Assembly: GCA_946807835.1 (NCBI GenBank)
Contig: OX327700.1
Location: forward strand, 22,914,001-22,978,000
Direction: 5' to 3'
Source of the DNA: Ailanthus altissimus
Lineage: Eukaryota > Streptophyta > Magnoliopsida > Sapindales > Simaroubaceae
DNA length: 64,000 nucleotides
Shown: positions 1 to 12,231 of the stretch, one piece after another
Layout: each line of letters opens with the position of its first letter
How positions within the stretch are numbered: the stretch's first letter is position 1
The notes under the pieces: generated by a model
The model's database searches: none
The model's input: only the letters and a program-made list of their open reading frames with translations
What the model was told of the DNA's origin: nothing
Translations under genes and position numbers: made by a program

Positions 1-470
1 AGAAAAAGAAAAAGATCAATAAAGAACACACATAATCAATTATGTGGTTCGGCACAACGCTTACGTTCATAGTAGATAAAAGAATCTTAATCTTTTTTTA
101 TTAAACTTCACAAAAAAAAAATTACAAATCACTGTGATCTCTCTTAAGAGATTATCAAAAAATTTAATATAAAGAATTACCAAATAATTTATTAGTATTC
201 TTTTTGTTCACACAGAATATAGACATTTATTATGATTCCACATTAATGCATCTAAGCACTTAATATCTATTCAAGTCTCTATTCTCTCTTAAAGTCTCTC
301 TTAATACTTTAATTAATCATAAGAAATTACAATGGTTTATATAGTGTTTACAAAGACCTAATAAATTCTAAACTTATTTACAATAAGAGTTTTTACTTGT
401 GAGAGTCCAAAATTCACTCAAAGAAATTAATTTAAACCAAAAATAAATTTTCTTGAACAAGCAAGTTGGA
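1..470 (-). repeat. Possible antisense copia LTR fragment
   Basis: The stretch near 40-95 (a GTGGTTCGGCAC motif followed by TTACGTTCATAG) resembles the antisense of the R/U5 region common in plant copia LTRs. Similar wording recurs in the LTRs of the element at 30452-36432. No second LTR, PBS or target duplication is visible here, so the assignment is weak and the limits are arbitrary. Confidence 0.22.
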
Positions 471-2696
471 GCATTAATGTGACTATTCTAACATTGCAGT
501 GTTTCTTGACAAACGTTGGGATATTACAACGACCTTGTACAATGCTGCAACGTCTTCTGGCAACACAAGATTATTGGTTCTTTTAGAATTGATGCAGGAG
601 GTGGTCAGATCTATACATCCCTCTTTGTATTTTCAAGTTTCTTCTTATTTTCGATTCTATGTTTTGTTATTTCTTCGTATGACATTCGAGTATTAGACTT
701 CTTATTAATTTTTTATTGATATTCATCTCAAATTATATTCAAATATGATTGTTAAATTATTAATTTCAATAATTTAAAAGAGAGAGAAAGGAACAAGAAG
801 AATATTATTACACATATTAAAAAATATTTCCTATGCTTATTCACACATGCGTCTACCATGTTGCTACGAGGAGGACTTAATTTACCATTATAGTGTCTCT
901 AAGATTCAAGCACTATAAAAATAGTGTAGATCTCAAAGCATCATAATTTCTTGACTTTTTGGTAGACCAAACAATAATAGACAAAATTTCATGTAATGAA
1001 CCTCAATTTAGTTGTATAAGAGCGGGCATACATAGAAGGGTATTAAAATTGTCTAAACATTTTTAAAGAATCAAAAGCGCTTTTTGTTTATCTAACTTAG
1101 TTAACTATAAAAAAAGTGCTTTTTAATGTACTATAAATTAATATTAATTTTTGAATGGCATATTAACACGTAGAAAAGCTCGTTTCAACATTGCCTTATC
1201 CGATTAAAAATCCCAAGCAAATGCGTTGACTCGATCTTATGCCAACAATGTCGGTGTGTGACACTCATCATAAGGTTGATATAATGTGCTTAATTATAAG
1301 TATTATTAAAAGCTGAAAATGTTAGCTCAAGCCCCGACCAAACCCTAATTTAATTGGTTTAAGGGTGAACATTATGCGTGGCCAACAATAATCCATCTAC
1401 CTTACCATCACTGGGGACGGTTTCGTCCCATAATTTAACATCACAATCTCATCGAAGAAACCATTAATCCCCGAAATAATGTGTTCATAATTTGTTCTAA
1501 AACTAATCCACTTTGTAAAATTCAATATGGATTTTATATGATTTTCTGTTCCAGTCAGCTGAGTTAGATGAATTAGTTTCATTCTTTTTTATAAAAAAAA
1601 AAAACAAAAAGGAAAAAGGAAAAAACACAAACACCTTAAACATCTTTTAGGATCCTATTTTATAAAGATTAGTCACATAGTTACATGTATCATTTTAGAT
1701 ATTTTGTGAAAGTGAAGTCCAGAAAAGAACAAACAGAAAGAAACACAGGAAGACAAATGCACGGCGAGTCGGCGTGATAGTTGTATATTAATCAGCAGGG
1801 GCGCCGTGGGTTATGGATATGAGACATCGAAAAAAAAAAAAGAACAAGGTGGAAAAACCCCACAACATGGTATTAGTTGTCTTTTCTTAATGGCATACGT
1901 GCCATTTATTTGCATTGCATGCATGGGTCCCCAAGCATATCATATATGTACTAAACTCCACATGCCACACCAACTAAACATTAAGTACAAGAACCCTAGC
2001 CAGACTCACATGATCTGATATATTCGCTAAGCTATCACTTGTCAATAGTTTATGATGATTCTAATAAAGGGGAAACGACCGCTAGAATATCTTATGTTTG
2101 TCTAAATGTTTTAAATATTTTTTTAGTTAATTTTAAAACTATTTAAAAAATCACATTTAATAATATCTATCGTGTTTTTTGACAAAAATTTATTTGAACA
2201 ACTAAAGGTTACGATTTTACTCTTATTTTTTATTTTTTTTTTAAAATAAAAAATAATGTCACATCATCATCATTTTCATGTTCATCAATTTTTCTCTCTT
2301 CTACGGAACATAATCATCGTCTTCATCTTCATTTTTATTTTTATTTTTTCATATTTTCTAATAATTTTCTTAATATTAATTGTGGAATCAAATCTTTGGT
2401 GTGGATTTATTCAATTTATTTGCATTCCAAACAAATGAAAATGAACAATCATTATAAGGGCTTGCAAATGACAATAATCTCAAATTCAATTTTTTATTCT
2501 TTGTTAACACCTTTACTTCTTCTTTCACATCATCAATTAAATTCAATAATAATTCTCAAATGGGTCATCAATTCTAAATTTATTAAAGTTAAATATTAAT
2601 TTTTTTATAAAAAAAACCTAAAATTCAACCCACCCCTTTCCTCAAATTAGAATCCAATTTCACATATTCTCCAACAAATATTAAATTCACTTTGAT

Positions 2697-2890
2697 TTTT
2701 TTTCTTTTGAAAAAATTCTCACCATGTTTTTCTTCTTCTTCCTTTGTTTTTTTCTTTTTCCTCTTATTTTTTTTCTTCTTCCTCCCTTTTTTTCTATAAA
2801 AAAATGAAGTAATCTGTGTTGAAGAAAGAAAAAGAAGAAGTGCATGAAAAAAAGAAGAAGAAGAAGAAAGAAAGAAAGAAAAAGAAATAG
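2697..2890. repeat. Polypyrimidine arm followed by polypurine arm
   Basis: About 100 bases of almost pure T/C (CTTCTT-rich) are followed, after a short AT-rich spacer near 2801-2820, by about 70 bases of almost pure A/G (GAAGAA-rich). The two arms are complementary in composition and could pair as a long imperfect hairpin. An open frame across it on the minus strand encodes only Ser/Phe and Lys/Glu runs and is not a gene. Confidence 0.6.
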
Positions 2891-4123
2891 TAATAGGGGT
2901 TAAATACCATTTTATTTTGCTCATTTGTTTGTTAAAAAAAATTATTAAATATTAACGAACGATAATCTTTTAAATAATTTTAAAATTAAGAGGTGTTTAA
3001 GGCGCCAACCAAACTAAAGAGATACAATATTCCTTTTCTCTTTTAATAAATCCATGATCTCAATTATTCTTTCTCTTGATACTTCAAGCTAGAAAAGCTA
3101 GACCTATGTATATGAGATTATTGAATTTGCATAAACTAGGGGATGATATCATAATGCTTTTGGCGTATTATATTTAAAACATATTCTGATAATAAAACAC
3201 TATTTAACTAATTTTTACATATCCCAAATTTTTATTCAAATTCATGGGAAAAAAAAAAGAGTGTTGGAGAAGCGCCGTTGTAGTGATGTACTGATATTTG
3301 ACAAAATATCTATTGAGAAAGCACTTTTAGAAAGAAAAAAAATCTTAGAAAACACTTTCCTTTATTCAAATATTTATATAAAGTACTTTAAACATTCTCG
3401 ACAACTAATAATTTAAGTAATCATCAAATTGAGGGATGCTAAAGCAAACTAATTAGGAGGCAGAAGAGAAACATTTAATTATTTTAAGAAGGAAGCAATT
3501 TGCATACATATTGATCATTGATGGGCCTAAACTAAAAGGAAATACTTGTGTATGTGTCCGTGAACATAGAGACAATGGCTTAAGGATAGAAAGGAAAGTG
3601 TTAAGTTGTGTTAGGTTGATTGTCATTCATCTTCTTCTTTGTCGACGAATAATTCCGTTCTCCTTCACATCATCCTCCTCTTGGTTGCTCACATTTTTAG
3701 CAAAAGTTCAGGCACACCTTGACAACTGCTTAGCAGAATTGGTTGGCTTTTAAGGGCGCAGCTTCAATTTTTTTTTTTTAATTATCACATCCTTTTGCAA
3801 GTTTTCAGTGTTGAAAACACATGCTTGTTAGGCCCCAAAATGGTGTAAACTTGTGGCTAAAGAAACGTTTTGCATCTCTTTTGGGAGGCTAATAAACAGA
3901 TGGATTAGCTTGCCTTGCATCAATGTTTTATGCACAGTTACTGTTCACCCTTTTTACATTGCCTCCTTGGCATCTTATAAGGAAGTTGAAACACAGAAAT
4001 TATACAAGGTCCCATTTACTGCTAGATCAAGTTTATCCCCATCTATTAATAATGCGATTCAAGTGGCTGAAATTTAATAGTAAAACTGTGCCCTAGACGC
4101 TTCGAGGTTGGTTCAACTTTCAA

Positions 4124-4162
<39 letters not shown>
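4124..4162. repeat. (TA)n microsatellite
   Basis: An almost uninterrupted TA dinucleotide run with one CA interruption near its left end. Confidence 0.9.
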
Positions 4163-4166
<4 letters not shown>

Positions 4167-4786
4167 GGTAGGAAAACTTCGTAGTCATTTGGTAGAAGAT
4201 TAGTGGCTGATTCAAGGGGCTTCGTCATTTACAAACCAATCACAATCTCACAAGTAAATGGGTTTAGTGGCATAATAATACTTTTTGAAAGCTAGGAGAA
4301 TAATTAGTTAGATCAGGTGAACCTAGGCTAGCTACGTTTGTTGATCGATAATCAATCCTTTCAACTTGATAGACTTGGTATCATACTAGGTTTGAGCGTT
4401 TTAACTAAAAGTTCATATGAAATTATATTTTTGAACTAAATGAAGCCAAGCGATTTTTTTAGATGAACCAGAATTTGGTCTCTAAAATCACTTTTAATCC
4501 GCAGTGTGAAGGTTCTTACACTTATGACATAGTAAGCTTTTATATTACAAACCAACCACCCATGGGGCTGCCCAAATCCTGTGCATCTGAAAATTGCTTT
4601 AGAACTTACCTTACCAACTCTGCGTAAATTAAGTAGTAATGTGAACGATTTCTTTTGTGTGGGTTAGCTTTTTACACATCTGCCTCTTGTATTGAAAGAT
4701 TAGGTGCAACAACACGTCACTTTTAATGTGTAATTGTTAAATTTTATTATTATTTTTTTTATGTAAGCTCATATATTAACAATAAT

Positions 4787-5029
4787 TGTTAAATATATAA
4801 AGAAATTAAGATAATTGATTCTTATTATATATATTTTATAATTAATAAGTTATATTTAGTTTCTTTATATATATTTATGTTTCTTATTTATATTGACCTA
4901 AAATCTATATAAAGGCCATCTATATAGCATTTGTAATATACAGAATTACAGTAACAATGTAGTCTTTAAAGATTTTCAAATTCTCTTTATTATTTCGGTT
5001 GTCTTTTTATTTTATTTTATTTTTTCTCA
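4787..5029 (+). repeat. TRIM left LTR
   Basis: It is homologous to 5465-5696 over its full length, except for a short extra T/A-rich segment near 4865-4890. It has TG...CA ends. Confidence 0.88.
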
Positions 5030-5031
5030 AA

Positions 5032-5044
5032 TGGTATCAGAACC
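5032..5044 (+). promoter_or_regulatory. TRIM primer-binding site
   Basis: TGGTATCAGAACC lies two bases after the left LTR. It is complementary to the 3' end of plant initiator tRNA-Met with one or two mismatches. Confidence 0.8.
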
Positions 5045-5464
5045 AAGTTATGATCATTCTCAAAGTCTTTTTATTATTTTTAAGAGTTAGTTTCTATTAC
5101 TTTATCTTTTCTAATATAGAATTTCTCAACGCATTTGCACTCGCAACGGTTGATTTCCCGTCTCCTTATTAATGCGTTTGTAATCACAGTGGTTGATCTT
5201 CTCAACGCACTTGCACTCGCAACGGTTGATTTCTTATTTTCTTTATCAACGCGTTTGCAATTGCAGTGATTGGTTTTCTTGACGTACTTATTACTCTGAC
5301 AACATTGCCACTCTACGACAACATTGCCTCTCTTCCACAATAGTTGTCTCTCTCCAACAAGGGTTATCATTCACCGACAGCAGTTGTATCTTAATAAGCA
5401 CTATTACAATCAAGAATGTTTCTTTTCAAACTCAAATTTCTACCATCTTGAGTTTGAGGGGGGA

Positions 5465-5696
5465 TGTTAAATATATAAAAAAATCAAGATAATTGATTCT
5501 TACTATATATATTTTATAATTAATAAGTTATATTTAGTTTCCTTATATATATATTTATATTGACCTAAAGCCTATATAAAGGTCATCTATGTAGTATTTG
5601 TAATATACAGAATTACAGTAACAATGTAGTCTTTAAAGATTTTCAGTTTCTCTTTATTATTTCGGTTGTTTTTTTATTTTATTTTATTTTTTCTCA
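5465..5696 (+). repeat. TRIM right LTR
   Basis: It starts TGTTAAATATATAAA directly after the GAGGGGGGA purine tract and ends TTTTTTCTCA. It is closely similar to the left LTR, which suggests a younger insertion than its host copia-1. Confidence 0.88.
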
Positions 5697-6150
5697 CAAT
5701 AATTATATATTATGGGGTATTGTAAATAAGAGGTAATTTAAGTAATTTATTTAGGTTATATCTTATTGGGCTCGAAAGACATCTAATTTAATATGGGCTA
5801 GTTATGTGTAGAAACTCAATATTAATTAAGATTATGAGTGATGGGGTCATAATTTAATCTAGTATATAAAGACTTTTTTTAAGGTTGTGATCCTCAAGTT
5901 AAATTAATTTACGTAAAGCTTTTTTCTTTTTTTTTCTATCACACAGAGAGAAACTCATTGAACATATATAAATTTGATCGTGGAATGTCATTATTCTCTT
6001 ATTCTTATTCAAGGTTGCTAATCTTCAAGTTCTAATCACTATGAATTCTTTATGTATGTTTTTTTTAATATTCATCTAATAATTTAACATGATAGATCTT
6101 AAGTTATATTCATATTAATATGAGTCCAATATATGATTATGTTTAACAAG

Positions 6151-6162
6151 TAGTATCAGAGC
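6151..6162 (+). promoter_or_regulatory. Copia-1 primer-binding site
   Basis: TAGTATCAGAGC lies two bases downstream of the LTR end. It is one mismatch from the canonical iMet-type site TGGTATCAGAGC. Confidence 0.85.
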
Positions 6163-7559
6163 AGAAATCATGTCAAATTATTAGGATTATTAATACACAT
6201 ATTTATGTTTTGAATATCTTTTTTATATGATTATTTGGGGTAAAGATATTATAAGTATGAATTTTTTATAATTTTATTGAGAAAAAATATTAAATTTACA
6301 TTTTTTATTATGATTTAAGATTCAAATATAGTTAAAGGTCATTGATTTAAAAAATTTAAGATAAAAAATATCAAAATTTAGTTTCAATTTAATGTTTTTC
6401 ACGTTCTTTAACTATTAATTTTTTTCAATATTTTATTTAATTTTTTTTTAAAAAAGGAATGGGCGTGATAGTGGAGTGTTAGGGTTTATTTGGTATATAT
6501 CGAATAGACTCTTTATATTTTTTTAATTATATTTTGATTATAAAAATTTAAAAAATTATCAAATAGTTCTACAGTGGTGGCGATTTTTATACAGCCCCTT
6601 ATATTTTTTTATAATTATAATTTGGTTATAAATATTTGCAATATTTTTATATAGGTCTTAATGAGATTGACTTTTCTCACTCAGCCCTATCTAACTTTAA
6701 GTAATTATGATTTAACTTAAAAAATTTTAAGAATTTTGCAAATAGGTCCTAATATTGACCTAAATTTATTTGTGGTCTATTTTTGACTATTTGCAAATCT
6801 AAAGTTAGCAAATTTAGGGTCAAAATTTAAGGGTTTTCAATTAATTTTAAGAGAATTAGGTCTACTTGACTCAATTCATGGAGATTTAACCTATTTAGAT
6901 TTGACCCGATAATTATTAACCCTATTTTAAACCATTAGTAGTGTTACCATAGCAGCCTTGGTGCCACGCACTATTCTAGTACATAAGAAAAAGTTAATTT
7001 TTTTTATTTATGGGCATTTGGTTATTTTCTTTATACTACTTGTCTTATGTTTCGAAATAAATTGATTGAAATTGTCAAACATTTGTTATATAAATTTCTT
7101 TATTTTGGGATATTAAAATGAATATATTTACTGTTTATGCGAAAATTAATCGGTCTAAAGAAAGATTATTTTTTAACCAAATAATAGGCATATTTACGGT
7201 AACAAATATGTGATAATTATCAAGTTTACTATGTATGTAATAAGTCTATCCAAAAAAAGGCCTATTGTTGGCATGATTTATTATCAACATTTGATTACTG
7301 TATATAGAGTACCACTTACAGTTGATATTTTTGTCTAAAGACTAAATATCAATGTTATGTTAGGTAACTCGTGATAGGGCCCAGCTTTATATGTTTATTT
7401 ATGTCATGCATGTATATGTTTAAAATAATGGCATGATTGTGAACTTGTTGTTTTATTATGTATTCTCTGTAAGTTTTATCTGCTTCTACTATATCTACTA
7501 ATATAAATTTCATTCTTATATTTAAGGCAGTATTTCTAAGAAATAAAATGCTAAGAAAT
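6163..7559 (+). other. Copia-1 leader / 5' internal region, no coding seen
   Basis: Very AT-rich DNA with no readable gag. The stretch 6460-6960, which repeats phrases such as CAAATAGGTCCTAAT, may be an unrelated nested insertion because it looks unlike the surrounding copia sequence. I could not find its ends. Confidence 0.4.
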
Positions 7560-8170
7560 TTCTTGAGAAAATTGAATAATGCTTTGTAAAAAAAAATGTT
7601 AAAACAAGTACGCTACTAGTTAACATTATTTCAATAATGTATAATGGTAAAGGGAGTATATGGAATACATCATAAAATGTCTAATCTCGCTTTACGACAA
7701 ACGGCACTAAAGTTAGAGTTGTCTAATGACTTGCTCGTGTATCTGGTTTTGAAATCTCTTCTCGTACACGATAGTTATTTTAAAGTAAGTTACAACACCC
7801 AAAAGATTAAATGGACACTTAATGAGCTCATTTCACATTGTGTGCAATAAAAAGACAAATTAAAGTAAGAAAAGACTGAAAGTACTCACTTAGCAAATAC
7901 TTTTCAGAATAAGGTTACCAATAAGTAAAGAAAAAGGAATAAAGGAAAGAAAACTGCAATGGGGACTTCACATAATAACGTGTAAAAGAAATAAGATCTG
8001 ATCATTACTTGTTTCTTCTACAAAATAGTTAGTCATGTGAAGAAGGATTGTCCCAAGTACACTAAATGACATGTTAAGAAAGGTACACTTCTCAACTTTA
8101 TTTATTTAGAAGTTAATTTAGATTTTGTACCTAAACACATTTGGTGGGTAAATACTGGTGCAACAATTTA
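7560..8170 (+). pseudogene. Copia-1 gag C-terminal and protease remnant
   Basis: One open stretch starting at 7644 reads as the copia gag dimer region, with phrases such as MSNLALRQTALKLELSNDLL and WTLNELISHCVQ. A decayed zinc knuckle follows near 8015-8070 (CFFYK...HVKKDCPKY, with the second Cys replaced by Tyr). A protease-like WVNTGAT follows near 8146, where Asn-Thr replaces the catalytic Asp-Ser. Stops and shifts interrupt the frame, so no functional product is expected. Confidence 0.7.
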
Positions 8171-8639
8171 CATAAGTGTGTCTATGTAAGGTTGTCTTAA
8201 GAGCCAATTTCTCATTGATGCTGAAAAATGCATTTAAGTGGGAAATAATAATGCAGCTCTTCTAGATGCCATAGAATTATTTAGATTATAATTAGAGACC
8301 AAATATTATTTGGATTTAGATGAGACTGATTATGTACCGTCATTTAAACAGAACATATTTTTTGTTTTTAGTTTGGATAAATCAAGATATTCTTGTTCAT
8401 TCAGAAATAATAAGTTAGTCTCTTTCAAAATTTAAATATTATTGGTATTAGTTCTCTTACTGATATCTTTATACATTAAATACTTATGCTTTTTTTAATG
8501 AATCATTGCATGTTAATAAATGTGGTACAAAACGAAAATTAACTGATGAGAATTCTGTTATGTTATGGTACAAGCATTTAGAACATTTCTCTAAACAGAG
8601 AATATAAAAAAATGACTTATGTTAGATAAAATTCTTGAT

Positions 8640-9345
8640 TCTTTTAATTCAATAGATTTTAAAATATGTATTAAATGTATTAAGGGAAAACAGACAAACA
8701 ATAAAAAATTAGGTGTTAACAGAAGCAATAACGTCTTAAAACTAATAAATACTAATATTTATGGATCATTCCCTATAGCATCTTGAAATGACTAACAGTA
8801 TTTTATTATGTTTATTTACGACTATTCTCTTTTTAGGTACCTTTACTTGATTTATGAGAAGTCTCAATCTCTGAACGTGTTTAATGCTTTCAAAATTGAA
8901 ATTGAAAATCAACGTGGAAAGAAAATTAAAGTTGTCAAATCTGACCGTGGTAGTAAATACTATGAAAGATATGACAGATCATGTGAACACTGTCTATTAT
9001 ATTTTTTTTTATAAATTCCTAGATGAGTGTGGTATTGTCCTATAATACATAATGCTTGAAAAATCAAGCATGAATGGTGAGAAGCATAATTAATTATTCT
9101 TCTTCACTTGAATCACTCTAGGGAGAAGTACTAAAGATTGCAATTTATATTCTTCATAGAGTTCCAAGTAAAGCAGTATCTAAAACTCCGTACAAGTTAT
9201 AAATTGGCAAAAAGCCTAGTATTATGTACTTGCATGTCTGGGTTATTTAGTAGAGGTTAGGCCATACAAGCCTAATAAAAAGCCTAGTATTAGGCATTTG
9301 CATGTCTAGAGTTATCCAATAAAGGCTAGGCCATACAAGCCTAAT
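8640..9345 (+). pseudogene. Copia-1 integrase remnant
   Basis: The frame at 8808-8990 reads as the copia integrase core: a DYS...YLYLIYEKSQSLNVF stretch, then KKIKVVKSDRGSKYYERYD, which includes one catalytic Asp. Before it lies a pre-integrase segment of the KHLEHFSKQR type near 8573-8605. A short tandem duplication (9211-9346) lies in the integrase C-terminal region. Multiple stops are present. Confidence 0.75.
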
Positions 9346-9346
9346 A
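9211..9346 (+). repeat. 68-bp tandem duplication inside integrase remnant
   Basis: The phrase AAAGCCTAGTATTA...GCCATACAAGCCTAATAAAAAG occurs twice, starting near 9211 and 9279. The first copy shares its last bases with the start of the second. Confidence 0.8.
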
Positions 9347-9879
9347 AAAAGAAACTGGACACAAGAACAGTTAATTGCTTCTTCTTTTTTTTGTAGATAT
9401 TATGAAAGATTGACGGGTTTTAAGTTTTATGATCCCTTAAGTAAATTCCTTTTCGAGATGGGAATGTTAAATTTCTTAAGGATGTTGAGTTTGGGGGGAG
9501 ATAAGGCATATTAGGGATATTGTCTTTGAAGGTGAATTTATTTATCTTTCTATAACTGCTATTAAAAATGATCAGACTTATTTTTTTGACATTATTCAAG
9601 AAAGAGATCCAGAAATACAGGACAACATACAGAGCTCCCAATCTGAAATAAAGAATTTGCTCTTATTCATCAAAAGCAACCTCAACAACCTCAAGAACAA
9701 GTGCCATTGAGAATATCTACTAGAGAAAAGAGAAGTGTAATTTTAAATGATTTCGTTGTTTATCTCTAATAACACCGGTTTGATATAGGAGTAAGAAAAA
9801 ATAATCTAATCAATTTTAGTCAATCCAAACAAAGTTCAATTCTCATAAGTAAATTAAGGCCATAAAGGATGAGATAAAA

Positions 9880-11720
9880 TCCATGAGAGACAACAACGTT
9901 TAAAATATTGTCGAGTTGCCTAAAGGGATGAAACTCATTACTTGCAAATGGATATTTAAAACCAAGAGGGATTTAAAAGGCAACATCAAAAGATATAAAT
10001 TCATCTCGTTACCAAGGGTTTCACTCAAAAGAAAGGTATTGGTTATAAAGAGACTTTCTCTCTAGAATCAACGAAAGACTCTTTTAAAATCATCATGGCA
10101 TTTATAGCTTATTTTAATTTGGAACTACATCAAATGGATGTAAAGACTGTATTTTCCAATAATGATATTGAGGAAATTATATATATGGTGCATCAAAAAA
10201 ACTTTGTGTCTAGAGACACAAAGATTATGGTATGCAAATTATAGAAGTCCATCTACGGTCTTAAGCAAACATTCTGTTAATGGTATCATAAGTTTCATTA
10301 AGTGATTACCTTATTTAGAATTGAGAAAAATGTAGTTGATGAATTTATATATCACAAGTTTAGTGAGAGTAAGTTTATCTTCTTAATTTTATATGTCAAT
10401 TATATACTGCTAGCAAGCAGTGATACAGGCATATTGCATAAAACTAAGAGATTTCTATAAAGAAACTTTGATATGAAGATCTTGTAATAAATCTTTTGTA
10501 TTAGAAATTTAGATATATGAGAATCACACTCGAGTATCTTGAGTTCATCACAAAAGAATTATATCGATAAGGTGCCTAGCAGGTATAACATAAATGACTG
10601 TGCTCCAACAGATACACCCATTACTAAAGGTGATAAGTTAAGTCTAAGTCAATGCCCCAATAATGAGATTTAATATAAAGAGATATAAAAATTCCCTTGT
10701 GCATCTATAGTAGGGAGTCTCATGTATGTTCAAAAATGTACGTGTCAAGATATTGCGTACATTATTAAAATGCTAGGTAGATATTTAAAGCAACCTTAGG
10801 GTGGATCATTGGAAAGCAGCCAAACTGGTTATGCAACATTATAAAGTACAAAGACTACATGCTCACATATAGGAGATCGAAAAAATTATAAATCATAGGG
10901 TATTTCAACTTTGATTTTGCTGGATGCCTAGATATTAAAAGATCCACATTAGGTTAATATATACTTTGGCCCAATGAGCTATTTTTAGAAAAGTGCTAAA
11001 CAGACACTCATAACTTCTTCCATTATAGTGGCCAAGTTTATAGCTTCTTTAAAGGCATCAAATCATGGGATATGGTTGTGAAACTTTTATCACAGGGCTA
11101 CGTATTGTCAATGGTATTAAAAAAATTATTAAAAAATAAATAAATAACTTATTATGATAATAAAACTGCAGTGATGTAATCCCATAGCAACAGAAGCTTT
11201 TCGAAGTTTAAGCACATCGACTTCAAGTTTTTAGTTGTTAAAAAAAGATTTCAGAGTCAACAAGTGTCAATAGAATATATTGGTTATTTATTTATTTTTT
11301 AATAATTTTTTTAATACTATTGATAATATGTAGCCCATTATAGTGGCCAAGTTTATAGAACATAACTTCTTCCATTATAGTGGTCAAGTTTATAGCTTCT
11401 TTAAAAGCATCAAATCATGAGAAATGGTTGTGAAACTTTATCACAGGGCTACGTATTGTCAATGGTATTAAAAAATTATTAAAAAATAAATAAATAACTT
11501 ATTATGATAATAAAACTGCAGTGATGTATTCTCATAGCAACAGAAGCTCTTCGAAGCCTAAGCACATCGACTTCAAGTTTTTAGTTGTTAAAAAAGATTT
11601 CAGAGTCAACAAGTGTCAATAGAACATATTGATACAAACTCTATAATTACGGATCCGCTCACTAGAGGGTTACTACCCAAGGTATTTTATAAGCATGTTA
11701 CTTGTATGAGTGTTGTATTA
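9880..11720 (+). pseudogene. Copia-1 RT and RNase H remnant
   Basis: RT begins near 9890 with a LITCKWIFKTKRD stretch, then LELHQMDVKTVF near 10120. The catalytic YVDD box near 10395 reads YVNY. The RNase H part runs from about 10900 and is partly duplicated. The reading frame shifts repeatedly. The end of pol (PLTRGLLPKVF-like) is readable near 11650-11690. Confidence 0.75.
11009..11635 (+). repeat. Tandem duplication of RNase H segment, 352-bp spacing
   Basis: About 275 bp beginning TAACTTCTTCCATTATAG (11011) recur at 11363, through to the CAACAAGTGTCAATAGAA phrase (near 11260 and 11608). The spacer (11284-11360) carries a third short copy of CCATTATAGTGGCCAAG near 11336. The copies differ by scattered substitutions. 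Confidence 0.88.
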
Positions 11721-12218
11721 TTTAATGATGTTCATAAATAGTGAGACTTTGTCATTTAATGTTTATTTGGTTAAAAGATATGCTTATGGTTTATTTTCTA
11801 TACAATAAAGTTTGATGGTTTGTTAAAACTCTAAAATAATATTGCACTTTCCACTATAGTTTTACATAAAGTTTAGAAAGTGTTTGGTACTTTTTATTAC
11901 AGTTTTGTATAAATTTTAGAAAGTATTTAATTCTTTGGAGTTATAAAGTAGGACCAATTGAAAATAGATATGTTTGATATCACATTTCATATAATTTCTA
12001 TGCTACACATCTCTATTTGATCTATGTCATTAATTATGTTAGTATGGTGACCATTGATGGGTCTAGTTGTGAATATATGCAATGAAGGTTACTTTGATCT
12101 TATACTGATATAGTTAATGGACCAGATTTTATCAAAGGAGATGTTTTAAGATAAGATAGAATTTATTATGTGCATTAAGGTTTATAATGTATAATTATTT
12201 TCAGATGACATATGTAAC

Positions 12219-12231
12219 CTAAGTGGGAGAT
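12219..12231 (+). promoter_or_regulatory. Copia-1 polypurine tract
   Basis: AAGTGGGAGAT immediately precedes the right LTR. This is the usual plant copia form. Confidence 0.8.

Larger units (their letters stand above)
471..4729. other. AT-rich intergenic DNA, no gene recognised
   Basis: Only short, low-complexity open frames occur on either strand and none resembles a known protein. Poly-A, poly-T and purine or pyrimidine runs are frequent. A (TA)n microsatellite and a pyrimidine/purine inverted repeat are listed separately. Unrecognised old mobile-element debris may be present. Confidence 0.6.
4787..5696 (+). mobile_element. TRIM (miniature LTR retrotransposon)
   Basis: A 910-bp element has two near-identical LTRs of about 240 bp (4787-5029 and 5465-5696), each TGTTAAATAT...TTCTCA. 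A primer-binding site TGGTATCAGAACC lies at 5032-5044 and a purine tract GAGGGGGG at about 5456-5463, just before the second LTR. The 435-bp interior has no coding capacity. It contains four degenerate copies of an AACGCATTTGCACTCGCAAC-like motif starting near 5128, 5171, 5204 and 5248. It sits inside the copia-1 left LTR; the matching right LTR is an empty site. CAATAAT is present on both sides (4780-4786, 5697-5703). The size and structure fit a TRIM, mobilised in trans by an unknown autonomous element. Confidence 0.88.
4735..6148 (+). repeat. Copia-1 5' LTR (interrupted by TRIM)
   Basis: It begins TGTTAAATTTTA and ends TTTAACA. It is homologous to 12232-12722 over the parts 4735-4786 and 5697-6148. 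The insertion at 4787-5696 accounts for its extra length. Confidence 0.92.

Noticed and set aside
2625..2924. 99-codon minus-strand ORF
   Set aside because: It is only Ser/Phe and Lys/Glu runs from the pyrimidine/purine tract and has no protein-like composition.
6460..6960. Helitron or Mutator-like insertion in copia-1 leader
   Set aside because: No termini (CTRR hairpin, TIRs) or target duplication were visible; only the composition is suggestive.
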